Origin: Niveispirillum irakense DSM 11586
GTDB taxonomy: Bacteria; Pseudomonadota; Alphaproteobacteria; Azospirillales; Azospirillaceae
Reading direction: 5' to 3'
Length of the DNA stretch: 64,000 nt
NCBI RefSeq assembly: GCF_000429645.1
Contig: NZ_AUCG01000016.1
Location: 248,001-312,000 of the forward strand
Part shown: one piece after another, positions 44,202 to 52,411 of the stretch
Numbering within the stretch: position 1 is the first letter of the stretch
How the letters are laid out: each line of letters opens with the position of its first letter
The notes under the pieces: generated by a model
Databases searched by the model: none
Seen by the model: only the letters and a program-made list of their open reading frames with translations
What the model was told of the DNA's origin: nothing
Program-made: the position numbers and the translations under genes

Positions 44202-45119
44202 TCAGCCCAGCGCCGCCGCATGGGACAGTTTCCAGGCTTCCACCCGGTTGCGACCGCCATGTTTGGCGGCGTAAAGTGCCTGATCGGCCCGTTCGATCAA
44301 TTGTTCGGGCTCCAGATCGGGATGGGCTTCCGCAAGACCGAAACTGGCGGTCACCTGCAAGCTGCGCCCATCGGCCAGTTGCACCACCTGGGCCGCCAGA
44401 TCGGCCCGCAGCCGTTCCAGCACGCCCAGCGCCTGCGCCAGTTCGGCATCCTTCAGCAGGATCAGGATTTCCTCGCCCCCCAGGCGGAAGGCTTCATCCA
44501 TATCGCGGATACCGCCGCCAATGCAGGCCGATGCCGCCATCAGCACCCGGTCGCCGGCATCATGGCCATAGGTGTCGTTGACGGATTTGAACCGGTCCAG
44601 ATCGCACAGCGCCAGACAGAAGGGGCGGCCGCTGCGACGCAGGCGGCTGGTTTCCCGGCCCAGTTCCTCCATCAGCCCGGTACGGTTGCGCAGGCCCGTC
44701 AGCGGGTCGATGCCGCTGCCGGCCAGGCTCATCGCGCGTTCAAACCGGCGGCAAAGCTGGATGAATTCCTCATACCGGTCCAGCACCGCCTCATAGGCCG
44801 CCAGGGACAGGATTTCATCCGCCGCGACGCGCATCAGCATCAGCCGGGCCAGACGGTGTAATTGTTCATGCAGGGCGATCAGCCGCTCCACCGCCGGCTG
44901 GGGCGTCAAGGCCTGGGCCTTGGCTTCCCGCATCCATTGGATAAAGGATTGCGGCATGGGGACCGAATCCGCCCCCAGCATCCCGGTTTCCCGCCCGAAG
45001 AAAGCTGCCCGGTGCCATTGGGTCAACCACCGCATATGCTCGTCAATGACGAGGGAAAGGCCGACGCTGGAGAGGGAGGAAGGCATTAATCCGGGCTCTG
45101 ACAAAGCGGAAAGCGCCAC
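44202..45119 (-). CDS. DgcZ-like diguanylate cyclase with CZB-type sensor domain
   Basis: A 305-residue cytoplasmic enzyme making cyclic di-GMP. Its layout follows E. coli DgcZ: an N-terminal chemoreceptor zinc-binding (CZB) four-helix domain, then GGDEF. The CZB His ligands align as H28 (IDEHMRWL) and the pair in LIALHEQLHRLA, but the position of the zinc Cys (LCQFGRW in DgcZ) reads PQSFIQW, with no Cys. The cyclase domain has DPLTGLRNRTGLMEEL, DLDRFKSVNDTYGHDAGD and active site RLGGEEI, with an RDMD inhibitory I-site five residues before it. The start may be M1 or M12. Confidence 0.88.
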   Translation of the reverse strand: MALSALSEPGLMPSSLSSVGLSLVIDEHMRWLTQWHRAAFFGRETGMLGADSVPMPQSFIQWMREAKAQALTPQPAVERLIALHEQLHRLARLMLMRVAADEILSLAAYEAVLDRYEEFIQLCRRFERAMSLAGSGIDPLTGLRNRTGLMEELGRETSRLRRSGRPFCLALCDLDRFKSVNDTYGHDAGDRVLMAASACIGGGIRDMDEAFRLGGEEILILLKDAELAQALGVLERLRADLAAQVVQLADGRSLQVTASFGLAEAHPDLEPEQLIERADQALYAAKHGGRNRVEAWKLSHAAALG

Positions 45120-45199
45120 CCGGTAGAGGGCGGCGCCTTTGCAATGATGAATTTAGCCCAAATTTACATCTAATTCGATCAAACAACTACCTCTTACGG

Positions 45200-46414
45200 T
45201 CATTCCTCGCCGCCGGGCTGCCAGACCCATTTGCGGCGCGCTTCAGCCAGGGTGCCGGTGATGATGGCGGCGCGGATGTCGCGCATCAGCCGGTTCATGG
45301 TGTGGACATTGTGCATGGTCAGCAACTGCATGCCCAACATCTCCTCCGCCTTCAGCAGATGGTGGATATAGCCCCGGCTGGCCGTGCGGCAGGCAAAGCA
45401 GCCGCATTCGGCATCAATCGGCTGGTCATCATCCTTGAAGCGGGCATTGCGCATGTTCAGCCGCTCCCCCTTCACGCCCGGTGCCAGGGCCCAGCCATGG
45501 CGGGCGATGCGGGTAGGGCTGACACAGTCGAACGTGTCGATGCCCCAGGCCACACCTTCAAAAATATCGACAATGCCGCCAATGCCCAGCAGATGCACCG
45601 GGCGGTCGGGATGCACATGGCTCATCGCCATGCCCACCACCTCATGCATCTGTTCGCGCGTCGCGCCCAGACAGCCGCCCACAGCCGTGGCGAAGAAATC
45701 GCGGCTGGCGGTATATTCGGCACTTTCCTTGCGCAGGTCCGGATAAACCCCGCCCTGGACGATGCCATACATGGCCTGCGGCAGACCATTGGCGGAGATA
45801 CCGCCGAAATTGCGGAACGCGGCCAGCGACCGGTCGCCCCAGCGATGCGACATTTGCATCGACCGGGCCGTGTAGCGCCGATCCACATGGAAGGGCGTGC
45901 ATTCATCCAACTGCACCACGAAATCCGGCCCCAGCTTGCGCTGGATATCGATGGATTTTTCCGGCGTCAGGAACAGTTTCTCACCGCTGGTATAGGAGCG
46001 GAAGGTGGCCCCCTCCTCGGTGATTTTCAGCAGGGTCTTCTCGCGCGTTGTCGTGCGCCTGCCCTTCACCTCATCCGCCACGCTGCCATGGCCCATGGCG
46101 AAAATCTGATAGCCGCCGCTATCGGTCAGCATCGGGCCATCCCAATTCATCATCTTGTGCAGGCCGCCCAGCTTGGCGACCAGATCGGCACCGGGCTGGA
46201 TCATCAGATGATAGGTATTGGCCAGGATGATGTCGGTCTTCTCGTCCCGCATCTGCTGCGTGGTCATGCCCTTGATGGCCGCCTTGGTGCCGCAGAAGAT
46301 GAAATTCGGCGTCTGGATGGCACCATGCGGCGTGGACAGCGTGCCGATACGCGCCTTGGACCCCGCCGGGTCGCGGTGCGTGATATCGAAGGAGAAGCCG
46401 GGATAGGAGGACAT
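45200..46414 (-). CDS. tgt: tRNA-guanine transglycosylase
   Basis: A 404-residue enzyme that exchanges guanine-34 for preQ1 in tRNAs with GUN anticodons, the key step of queuosine synthesis. The base-exchange motif is GPMLTDSGGYQIFAMGHG (~residues 92-109), and the second catalytic Asp lies in VQLDECTPFHVDRRYTARSM (conserved region). Zinc ligands are in AECGCFACRTASRGYIHHL (CxCx2C plus His). ATG 46414 gives the family N-terminus but has a poor ribosome-binding site. A YhhQ-type queuosine precursor transporter lies 3.6 kb upstream on the same strand, beyond an accessory insertion. Confidence 0.95.
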   Translation of the reverse strand: MSSYPGFSFDITHRDPAGSKARIGTLSTPHGAIQTPNFIFCGTKAAIKGMTTQQMRDEKTDIILANTYHLMIQPGADLVAKLGGLHKMMNWDGPMLTDSGGYQIFAMGHGSVADEVKGRRTTTREKTLLKITEEGATFRSYTSGEKLFLTPEKSIDIQRKLGPDFVVQLDECTPFHVDRRYTARSMQMSHRWGDRSLAAFRNFGGISANGLPQAMYGIVQGGVYPDLRKESAEYTASRDFFATAVGGCLGATREQMHEVVGMAMSHVHPDRPVHLLGIGGIVDIFEGVAWGIDTFDCVSPTRIARHGWALAPGVKGERLNMRNARFKDDDQPIDAECGCFACRTASRGYIHHLLKAEEMLGMQLLTMHNVHTMNRLMRDIRAAIITGTLAEARRKWVWQPGGEE

Positions 46415-46536
46415 TTTTATCAAGAACCGTCGGTCGGGATCGCTGAAGATGAAGCCATTGGGTATGGGGGAGCGAGCCGCACTTGTACAGGGGGTGCCGG
46501 CGAATGGCAGGCAGGAAGGGGCCGGCGCAGGCAACC

Positions 46537-46827
46537 TCAGCGCGGCCACGTCGCCGGGTCGCGATGATGATGGGCGCAGGCCAGGATATAGACGGCATCC
46601 GGCTCAACCCGGAAGAACAGGGCATAGGGAAAGCGACGGAGCAGCGCCCGCCGCAACCCATCATGGCTGAGTGGGAAGACCCGGGGATTCTCCCCCAGAC
46701 GGCGCGGATCAGGTGATCAATCTCGACAAGGAAGCGCGCGCCCAAGCCCCGCCTGTTGCTAATCGTACCAGCGTCGCGCCGCGTCCATGTCCGCCTTTGC
46801 CGGCGGCAGGACAAGCACGCGAAGCAT
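46537..46827 (-). pseudogene. Broken ParE/RelE-type toxin gene
   Basis: The minus strand encodes a recognisable ParE toxin in pieces. The first frame gives MLRVLVLPPAKADMDAARRW and YD, then TAG at 46761-46759. The shifted frame gives GLGARFLVEIDHLIRAV. The first frame resumes with ENPRVFPLSHDGLRRALLRR, FPYALFFRVEPDAVYILACA and HHHRDPATWPR, ending in TGA at 46537. A stop and two compensating frameshifts mean no full toxin is made. Its ATG overlaps the stop of the antitoxin gene (TGATG), the intact ancestral arrangement. Confidence 0.8.
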
Positions 46828-47036
46828 CAGTGCCGGTCGGCCCGGAGATCGGCCAGCACCTGTTCCCAAGGCTCCGCCTGCTCGCGCATTTCCTCAAACG
46901 CCGCGTTCCGCCGCTCCAACTCGGCCTTCCAGGCCGGCGACAGCGGAACCTCTGTCGCATCCAGGCTGTCATACAGCTCCGCGATCAGATCGAGCTTCTG
47001 CTGTACAGAGAGCCGCTTCACATCAATCATGGACAT
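46827..47036 (-). CDS. Addiction-module antitoxin (putative addiction module component family)
   Basis: A 69-residue protein of the short antitoxin family PF09720. KRLSVQQKLDLIAELYDSLD is the conserved N-terminal helix, ATEVPLSPAWKAELERRNAA the centre, and EPWEQVLADLRA the C-terminal signature. It normally neutralises a ParE/RelE toxin encoded just downstream; here that toxin gene is broken. The gene overlaps the upstream ParD-like gene by ten bases and the toxin remnant by one, so all three formed one operon. Confidence 0.88.
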   Translation of the reverse strand: MSMIDVKRLSVQQKLDLIAELYDSLDATEVPLSPAWKAELERRNAAFEEMREQAEPWEQVLADLRADRH

Positions 47037-47230
47037 GGGCCTTGTCCTTCACCGCAAGCCATCGCCTTGTCCAGCAGGGCCAGCATCGTCTGGTTCTGCC
47101 GGGCCGAGGCCTGATCCCGCCGGATCAGGTCGCGCACATAGTCGCTGGCACTGGCATAGTCGCCGGATTCGATCTGGCGCTGCACCCATTCCCGCAAGGG
47201 ATCGGGGATGGAGATATTCATCGACACCAT
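47027..47230 (-). CDS. ParD-like antitoxin with a shortened C-terminus
   Basis: A 67-residue RHH antitoxin. MNISIPDPLREWVQRQIESG is the ParD N-terminus and DYASASDYVRDLIRRDQASA the dimer-forming helices. GGAGG lies six bases before ATG 47230. Usual ParD proteins continue with about 15 residues that wrap the toxin; here the frame ends in GEGQGPCP and runs into the addiction-module gene, so the toxin-binding tail seems lost. No ParE gene of its own follows, only the broken one after the second antitoxin. Confidence 0.82.
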   Translation of the reverse strand: MVSMNISIPDPLREWVQRQIESGDYASASDYVRDLIRRDQASARQNQTMLALLDKAMACGEGQGPCP

Positions 47231-47309
47231 GGGCCACCTCCACTTTCCAACAGGATGGCAATTTTTGCCATCGGGGGGAAGGGGGCGCGGATCAAGACAG
47301 GGCGGAGGT

Positions 47310-49940
47310 TCAAGCGCCGGACTGACGGAAGCGGGCGAGGTCTTTCTGCATCTGGGCAAGCCAGCGTCCGGCTTGGCTGTCCGGATAGGCGGTTGCCTGC
47401 GGGGTGATCAGGGTGATGGCGCGCTCCATCAGGCGGATGGCCTCCTGCTGGTCGCCATTTTCTGCTGTTCGCAACGCGAGATTTGCCAGGCTGGCTGCCA
47501 AGTCGGGATTGAAACGGGCGGGGTTCTCAGCGGCAAGCTTCTCTCTTATCGCCACCGCCTTGGCGATGGCACCCAGCGCCCCCTTCACATCGCCAACAAC
47601 CGACAGGTGGACTGACAGGTTGTTCAGGCTACTTGCCAAGTCGGGATTGAAACGGGCGGGGTTCTCGGCGGCAAGCTTCTCGACAATCGCCACCGCCTTG
47701 GCGATGGCGGCCAGCGCCCCCTGCCCATCACCGGCATCCGACAAGCAGCTTGACAGGTTGTTCAGGCTCAATGCCAAATCGGGATTGAAACGGGCGGGGT
47801 TCTCGGCGACCAGCTTCTCGTAAATCCCTACCGTCTTGGCGATGGCGTCCAGCGCCCCCTTCCCATCGCCCACATCCGACAAGCGGAGTGACAGGTTGTT
47901 CAGGCTAATTGCCCAGTCGGGATTAAAACGGGCGGGGTTCTCGGCGGCAAGCTTCTCGTAAATCGCTACCGCCTTGGCGATGGCGTCCAGCGCCCCCTGC
48001 CCATCGCCAGCAGCCGACAAGCAGTTTGACAGGTTGTTCAGGCTGCCTGCCAAGTCGGGATTGAAACGGGCGGGGTTCTCGGCGACCAGCTTCTCGTAAA
48101 TCCCTACCGTCTTGGTAACGGCGGCCAGCGCCCCCTGCCCATCGCCGGCATCCGACAAGCAGAGTGACAGGTTGTTCAGGCTGCCTGCCAAGTCGGAATT
48201 GAAACGGGCGGGGTTCTCGGCGGCGAGCTTCTCTCTGATCGCAATGGCTTTAGTGGCGGCATCCAGTGCCGACGGGGTGTCCCCGACATCAGCTAGCAGT
48301 ATTGATAATTGATGCCAGCCGTCCGCTAAAGCTGCGTTGAAACGGGCCGGCTCCTGCCCGGCAAGTTTGAGCCGGCGTTCAACTCCAGCCTTCGCCGTTT
48401 CTACAGCATGTTCGCGGATCCGCTCCGGGTAGCCCGCCCAACTGAATGAGAGGAATATATCATAAATTTCCGACAGGGCGTCATCGATACCGGTCCAATC
48501 TGATCCTTGCGCATCAATGAGATGATGGATTTGATCGATGCACCAAAGCACTTTCTCCATCAGGTCGTGATCACCAGATGGTTTGGCATTCTCAGCAGTG
48601 AAATGCAGAATCTCGACCAGGACACCCTGATATGAGTCCGGAGAGACAGCGGCCTCAATCTCTTGCCAGGCCCCACCGACATTACCCGCCGCGATATGTT
48701 GGCGGATTTTCTCCGCAATCTCCGACGGGGCGTCCACTACTCTATGCGTCTGGCAATCCTTGAGTTGTTGCAGCCGCCTTGTGTAATCATCAATCAGCGA
48801 TGTGATGGTGTTCTCATATGTGCCAGCGACATTAGATGGTTTGACGATCTCCTCGGAGCGATCCATCCAGAACTGGACCGGATCAAGCATCCAGTTGGGC
48901 AGGCTGATTGTGAGCTGTTGCATAAGGGCGCGGAAGAAATCATCCGCGTCCCAATCACCCATGAAGTAGCGGGGCTTCCGGGTCCGGTCATGGTCACTCA
49001 ACAGGGTCCGGGTCGCGGGTGACTGGCTTTCCAGGCTGGTACCCTTGGTCACCCAGAAAATGGGCTTGTCCGGATACCGTTTCACGGCCTCGCCCAGATG
49101 GCGCATCACCGCTTCTTCCCCACCAGCATAGCCGACAACAACAAGAGCGGTGGAATCGCGCAGCAACTCCGCGATCATCTGTTTCAGATCATCGCGATCA
49201 GCGGTGCCGGTGAGGTCGGCGGCCTTGTTATACTGTGAATAAGCATGGCGCGATCCGTGCAGATGCACCAACTGCGGATGCCGTGACTTGCCGCGAATCC
49301 GATTGATGGTATCCAGACTGTCGGATACGGCCGGGATCGTACCGCAGCGGACAATACCGTCCAGAATCAACGTATCGAAATTCGTTGTCAGGACGGTATG
49401 AACGTACCGTTCATGCACCAACTGTCCCAAACAGATATGCGCCCAGTTGATCCGGTTGCGCCCGAACTCCAGTGCCTTACTGATGACCTCGTTTTGCTGA
49501 CTCTGGTCACTGAACAATTGCTCAAAGATATGGCTGTATTCGGTGGCCAAGCTGGTGCCGCGGCCCAAGAGCGCCTTATCCTTCAAGAATTCCAGTGCTT
49601 CTTCAAAGATGATCTCGTTCTTCGACAGGTCAGGCAACAGTGTAAATCGATCCCGCATGTCGGCAGGGGCCAGTTTTTCCGCCATCATGGCACAGGCGAT
49701 GCCGGCAACCTCCCAGCCTAGGGGAACGCCAGCGGACCGCGAGCAGCCGGCCCCAATCAGAAACAGGGCACCCCCGCGGTGGGCGGGGTCGCGTGGCATG
49801 AAACCGCTGGCCATGGCCAAGGCGACACGACGCAGCATATCGCCACGACTTATGTCCCCCCCTCCGCCGTCAACAATGTTCCGGCTATCACTTGCAGCAC
49901 TGATCGCCCGGAATTCGCCACCGCCGCCGACATCATCCAC
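47310..49940 (-). CDS. SIR2-like domain protein with C-terminal TPR repeats (candidate defence protein)
   Basis: A large protein (876 residues from GTG 49940, or 842 from ATG 49838). The N-terminal ~340 residues form a SIR2-like NADase domain: LFLIGAGCSRSAGVPLG (nucleotide loop, GAGCS at 63-67), VLTTNFDTLI (N187), LVHLHGS (H228) and ALVVVGYAGGEEAV. Key Asn and His are present. A helical linker (~345-545) leads to seven 46-residue TPR-like units, consensus LAAENPARFNPDLA-SLNNLS, encoded by near-identical 138-bp DNA repeats. SIR2 domains fused to repeat sensors deplete NAD in several phage-defence systems; that role here is inference. GTG 49940 has a GAGAGG ribosome-binding site. It is AT-richer than its neighbours and lies between tgt and yhhQ. 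Confidence 0.85.
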   Translation of the reverse strand: MDDVGGGGEFRAISAASDSRNIVDGGGGDISRGDMLRRVALAMASGFMPRDPAHRGGALFLIGAGCSRSAGVPLGWEVAGIACAMMAEKLAPADMRDRFTLLPDLSKNEIIFEEALEFLKDKALLGRGTSLATEYSHIFEQLFSDQSQQNEVISKALEFGRNRINWAHICLGQLVHERYVHTVLTTNFDTLILDGIVRCGTIPAVSDSLDTINRIRGKSRHPQLVHLHGSRHAYSQYNKAADLTGTADRDDLKQMIAELLRDSTALVVVGYAGGEEAVMRHLGEAVKRYPDKPIFWVTKGTSLESQSPATRTLLSDHDRTRKPRYFMGDWDADDFFRALMQQLTISLPNWMLDPVQFWMDRSEEIVKPSNVAGTYENTITSLIDDYTRRLQQLKDCQTHRVVDAPSEIAEKIRQHIAAGNVGGAWQEIEAAVSPDSYQGVLVEILHFTAENAKPSGDHDLMEKVLWCIDQIHHLIDAQGSDWTGIDDALSEIYDIFLSFSWAGYPERIREHAVETAKAGVERRLKLAGQEPARFNAALADGWHQLSILLADVGDTPSALDAATKAIAIREKLAAENPARFNSDLAGSLNNLSLCLSDAGDGQGALAAVTKTVGIYEKLVAENPARFNPDLAGSLNNLSNCLSAAGDGQGALDAIAKAVAIYEKLAAENPARFNPDWAISLNNLSLRLSDVGDGKGALDAIAKTVGIYEKLVAENPARFNPDLALSLNNLSSCLSDAGDGQGALAAIAKAVAIVEKLAAENPARFNPDLASSLNNLSVHLSVVGDVKGALGAIAKAVAIREKLAAENPARFNPDLAASLANLALRTAENGDQQEAIRLMERAITLITPQATAYPDSQAGRWLAQMQKDLARFRQSGA
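47410..48370 (-). repeat. Tandem 138-bp coding repeats (TPR units) in the SIR2 gene
   Basis: A block containing GGGATTGAAACGGGCGGGG recurs at 47505, 47643, 47781, 47919, 48057 and 48195, with a degenerate seventh at 48333, all 138 bases apart. Some features repeat every 276 bases (AAATCCCTACCGTCTTGG at 47822 and 48098), showing that a two-unit block was duplicated. Each unit encodes one 46-residue TPR. Confidence 0.92.
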
Positions 49941-50025
49941 AACACACCTCTCTCCACCCGACAGGAAATCTTATGTCAGGTTAGGGAGCCGTTTCAATCT
50001 TCTGGGCGAAATTTTGGGACTTCCA

Positions 50026-50814
50026 TCAACCCTGAACCGCCGCCCCCACCTGCCGCCCCAGCGCCCAGCGGGACAGGTACATGAAGGGGGTGTCCATGAT
50101 GGTCAGCACCACGCGCATGCCATAGGTGCCCAGGATATAGGTGTAGAGCAGGGCTTCCCAGCCCACCGGGTCGGGGGAGAAGACCACCCAGGCCAGGACG
50201 GAGAAGATCACATTATCCACCAGCGAGGAGAGCATGGTGGAGCCGTTGTTGCGCAGCCAGAGGTGACGGTCGCCCGTAGCCCCCCGGATGCGCTGATAGA
50301 TCCAGACATCGAACAGTTGGCTGGTCAGGTACGCCGTCATCCCCGCCGCGAACAAGGCCGGGGCCGGGGTGAACAGGGCGGCTATATGGTCCTGCATGCC
50401 CAAGGCCCAGGCCATCTCCGTGCCCGCCTGTTCCGCGCTCATGGGCCGGAAGCCCAGCGTCAGGATCATCAGCAGGGTGAACAGCAGATAGGCGGCAAAG
50501 GACAGGAACACCGCCTTGCGCGCGGCCTGACGGCCAAAATGCTCGGTCAGGATATCGGTGGCCAGATAAGTGGAGCTGAACAGCACCGTGCCCATGGCGA
50601 CCGGATGGTCGTAAAAGCCGAACTGCACCGCCTTCAGCACTTCCACATTGGCGGCGATCACGGCCACGGCAATATAGAGATATAGGCCCGCCGCGCCGAA
50701 CAGCCGGGCCATCACCAGGATGGTGCTGAAACAGAACAGGGCCTGGAAGGCCAGCAGCGCTTCCGGCGGGATCTGGTTCAACCAGGCAATAAGATCGGCA
50801 GGCGACAAAGGCAT
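50026..50814 (-). CDS. YhhQ-type queuosine precursor transporter (VUT family)
   Basis: A 262-residue membrane protein with about seven hydrophobic segments, of the vitamin-uptake-transporter/YhhQ group that imports preQ0/preQ1 bases. MGTVLFSSTYLATDILTEHF is the family signature (~residues 78-97), followed by FAAGMTAYLTSQLFDVWIYQ and NNGSTMLSSLVDNVIFSVLA. ATG 50814 gives the family N-terminus; the frame is open 14 codons further. With tgt on the same strand 3.6 kb downstream, it probably supplies the base used by Tgt. The accessory genes between them look like a later insertion. Confidence 0.88.
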   Translation of the reverse strand: MPLSPADLIAWLNQIPPEALLAFQALFCFSTILVMARLFGAAGLYLYIAVAVIAANVEVLKAVQFGFYDHPVAMGTVLFSSTYLATDILTEHFGRQAARKAVFLSFAAYLLFTLLMILTLGFRPMSAEQAGTEMAWALGMQDHIAALFTPAPALFAAGMTAYLTSQLFDVWIYQRIRGATGDRHLWLRNNGSTMLSSLVDNVIFSVLAWVVFSPDPVGWEALLYTYILGTYGMRVVLTIMDTPFMYLSRWALGRQVGAAVQG

Positions 50815-50869
50815 GGGACGGGATTTCCGGGATCGGGACGGGTGCCTTTCCGGCACCCCAAACGGCAGC

Positions 50870-50906
50870 GGCCCCGCGAAACACCCAAGCGGGGTCTCGC
50901 GGGGCC
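50870..50906 (-). terminator. Hairpin after rpmB
   Basis: GGCCCCGCGA (50870-50879) and TCGCGGGGCC (50897-50906) form a 10-bp GC-rich stem with a 17-nt loop, 40 bases past the rpmB stop. It lacks a T-tract, so it may be a pause or rho-assisted site. Confidence 0.45.
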
Positions 50907-50946
50907 GACGATACCGTCAGCAGCGAACTGTAACGTCAGACGCCGA

Positions 50947-51243
50947 TCAGGCGGCGGCCTTGGCGGCCAGCACCTTCTGGATCTGCTTCTTCACCTTGCG
51001 GGCGTCGTCGCTCAGCTTGGCGTCAGCGATATCCAGCAGGGCGGCGTCCAGGCCACCCTTGTGCTCGATCGTGCGGATGCCGTTGGTCGACAGGCGCAGG
51101 CGCACCATGCGGCCCAGCGCGTCGGACATCAGGGAGGTTTCCTGCAGGTTCGGCAGGAAGCGCCGGCGGGACTTGTTGTTGGCGTGGGAGACGTTGTTAC
51201 CGGTCTGCACACCCTTGCCGGTCACGGCGCACTTGCGGGACAT
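50947..51243 (-). CDS. rpmB: 50S ribosomal protein L28
   Basis: A 98-residue large-subunit protein. [20 protein letters not shown] is the standard opening, with one Cys and no zinc-finger set, so it is the zinc-free form. [15 protein letters not shown] follows. The C-terminal [14 protein letters not shown] extension is typical of alphaproteobacteria. ATG 51243 was chosen on family alignment; the frame reads three codons further. It is monocistronic, with a GC-rich hairpin downstream. Confidence 0.97.
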   Translation of the reverse strand: MSRKCAVTGKGVQTGNNVSHANNKSRRRFLPNLQETSLMSDALGRMVRLRLSTNGIRTIEHKGGLDAALLDIADAKLSDDARKVKKQIQKVLAAKAAA

Positions 51244-51532
51244 TGGAACCACCTATCTTAATTGCTGCTGGCGGCCCGCAGATGGAACCGGGGCGCACCG
51301 GGACAAGAATTACCACAGCCGGCCAGGGAAACCCCGGTCGACGGAGCCGCGTTGATATACCCGAGCGCCCGGTGAGTCAAGCCCGTGTCCCGCCGCTTTT
51401 CACGCATGGGCGGGCTTCGTGCGGCAGGGATATTAAGGTCAGGGCCGATACCCGGCCTTTCCCGCGGCACCCGCCGGGCTTATGATCACCTGCAGCATCA
51501 TTCCGGCCCCGGCTGGAAGGGAGAGATATCAT

Positions 51533-51766
51533 ATGGTCGAGACAAGGGTTGGTTCTTCTGCCGGCGGCGTCGGCGGCTCTGTCAGTGAAAGCGGCGGCCG
51601 GCGCACCGGCGGGGCCGTGCCCAGCATCCCCGGCAAGGGTATCCTGCCGGGCCGCCCCGGCAACCGCTGGCCCAATGCCAAGGAACTGGCCGCCCTGATG
51701 GTGGATGGCATCCTGCGCCTGCCCGCGCGCTATCGACGGGGCATGTATCTGGATGTGCTGACCTGA
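51533..51766 (+). CDS. Small hypothetical protein, Gly/Ser-rich N-terminus
   Basis: A 77-residue protein with no family that I recognise. The first ~50 residues are flexible, rich in Gly, Ser, Val and Arg (VGSSAGGVGGSVSESGGRRT). The last ~27 form a likely folded segment, NAKELAALMVDGILRLPARY, ending RRGMYLDVLT. No Cys, signal peptide or membrane helix is present. GGGAGAG lies about eight bases before ATG 51533, a good ribosome-binding site supporting real expression. It lies between rpmB (opposite strand) and trmL. Confidence 0.6.
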   Translation: MVETRVGSSAGGVGGSVSESGGRRTGGAVPSIPGKGILPGRPGNRWPNAKELAALMVDGILRLPARYRRGMYLDVLT

Positions 51767-51862
51767 CAGGCCCCGCGGCCCCTTTGTGCTGGCGCGTGAG
51801 CGCGCACAGCTTTATGCAGGGCCCTGTTCTGGCCTGTCCTTAGAAATGCGTGTCTTCCGCCC

Positions 51863-52321
51863 GTGCGAATCGCCCTTTACCAGCCGGATATCCCGCAAAA
51901 TACCGGCACCCTGATCCGGCTTGGCGCCTGCATGGGCGTGGCCGTGGATATTATCGAGCCCTGCGGCTTCATCCTGGATGACCGGCGTCTGCGCCGGTCG
52001 GCCATGGATTATGCCGAGCATGCGGACATCACCCGGCATATGAACTGGGCACGGTTCACGCAGAGCCGCCAGGGCCGTCTGGTGCTGCTGACCACGCGCG
52101 CCGCCGTGCCCCATATCGACTTCCACTTCCAGCCTGACGATATCCTGCTGCTGGGCCGGGAAAGCAGCGGCGTGCCCGATGATGTGCATGACAGCGTGGA
52201 GGCGCGGGTGCTGGTGCCGATGCAGCCCGGTTCCCGGTCGCTGAATGTGGCCGTGGCTGCCGCCCTGGTGCTGGGGGAGGCGATGCGGCAGACTGGCCTC
52301 TACCCGACTGCCAGCCCCTGA
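51863..52321 (+). CDS. trmL: tRNA (cytidine/uridine-34 2'-O)-methyltransferase
   Basis: A 152-residue minimal SPOUT methyltransferase modifying the wobble ribose of tRNA-Leu. The N-terminus MRIALYQPDIPQNTGTLIRL is characteristic. The trefoil-knot SAM site is made by DDILLLGRESSGVPDDVHDS and VLVPMQPGSRSLNVAVAAAL. It starts with GTG 51863 and has a weak ribosome-binding site. A wobble-base modification enzyme lying close to the queuosine genes is notable but probably coincidental. Confidence 0.94.
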   Translation: MRIALYQPDIPQNTGTLIRLGACMGVAVDIIEPCGFILDDRRLRRSAMDYAEHADITRHMNWARFTQSRQGRLVLLTTRAAVPHIDFHFQPDDILLLGRESSGVPDDVHDSVEARVLVPMQPGSRSLNVAVAAALVLGEAMRQTGLYPTASP

Positions 52322-52411
52322 CCATATCGGACATCCGGGATTCCCCCCTCGCTTGCGGCGGGGAATCGGACTAAACCCTTTCCCGCCGCCGTTATTGCCC
52401 CGGAACCGTTC

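Noticed and set aside
47410-48370. Regular repeats that could suggest a CRISPR array
   Set aside because: The 138-bp units are contiguous, coding and in frame as TPR motifs; there are no short repeats with unique spacers and no cas genes.
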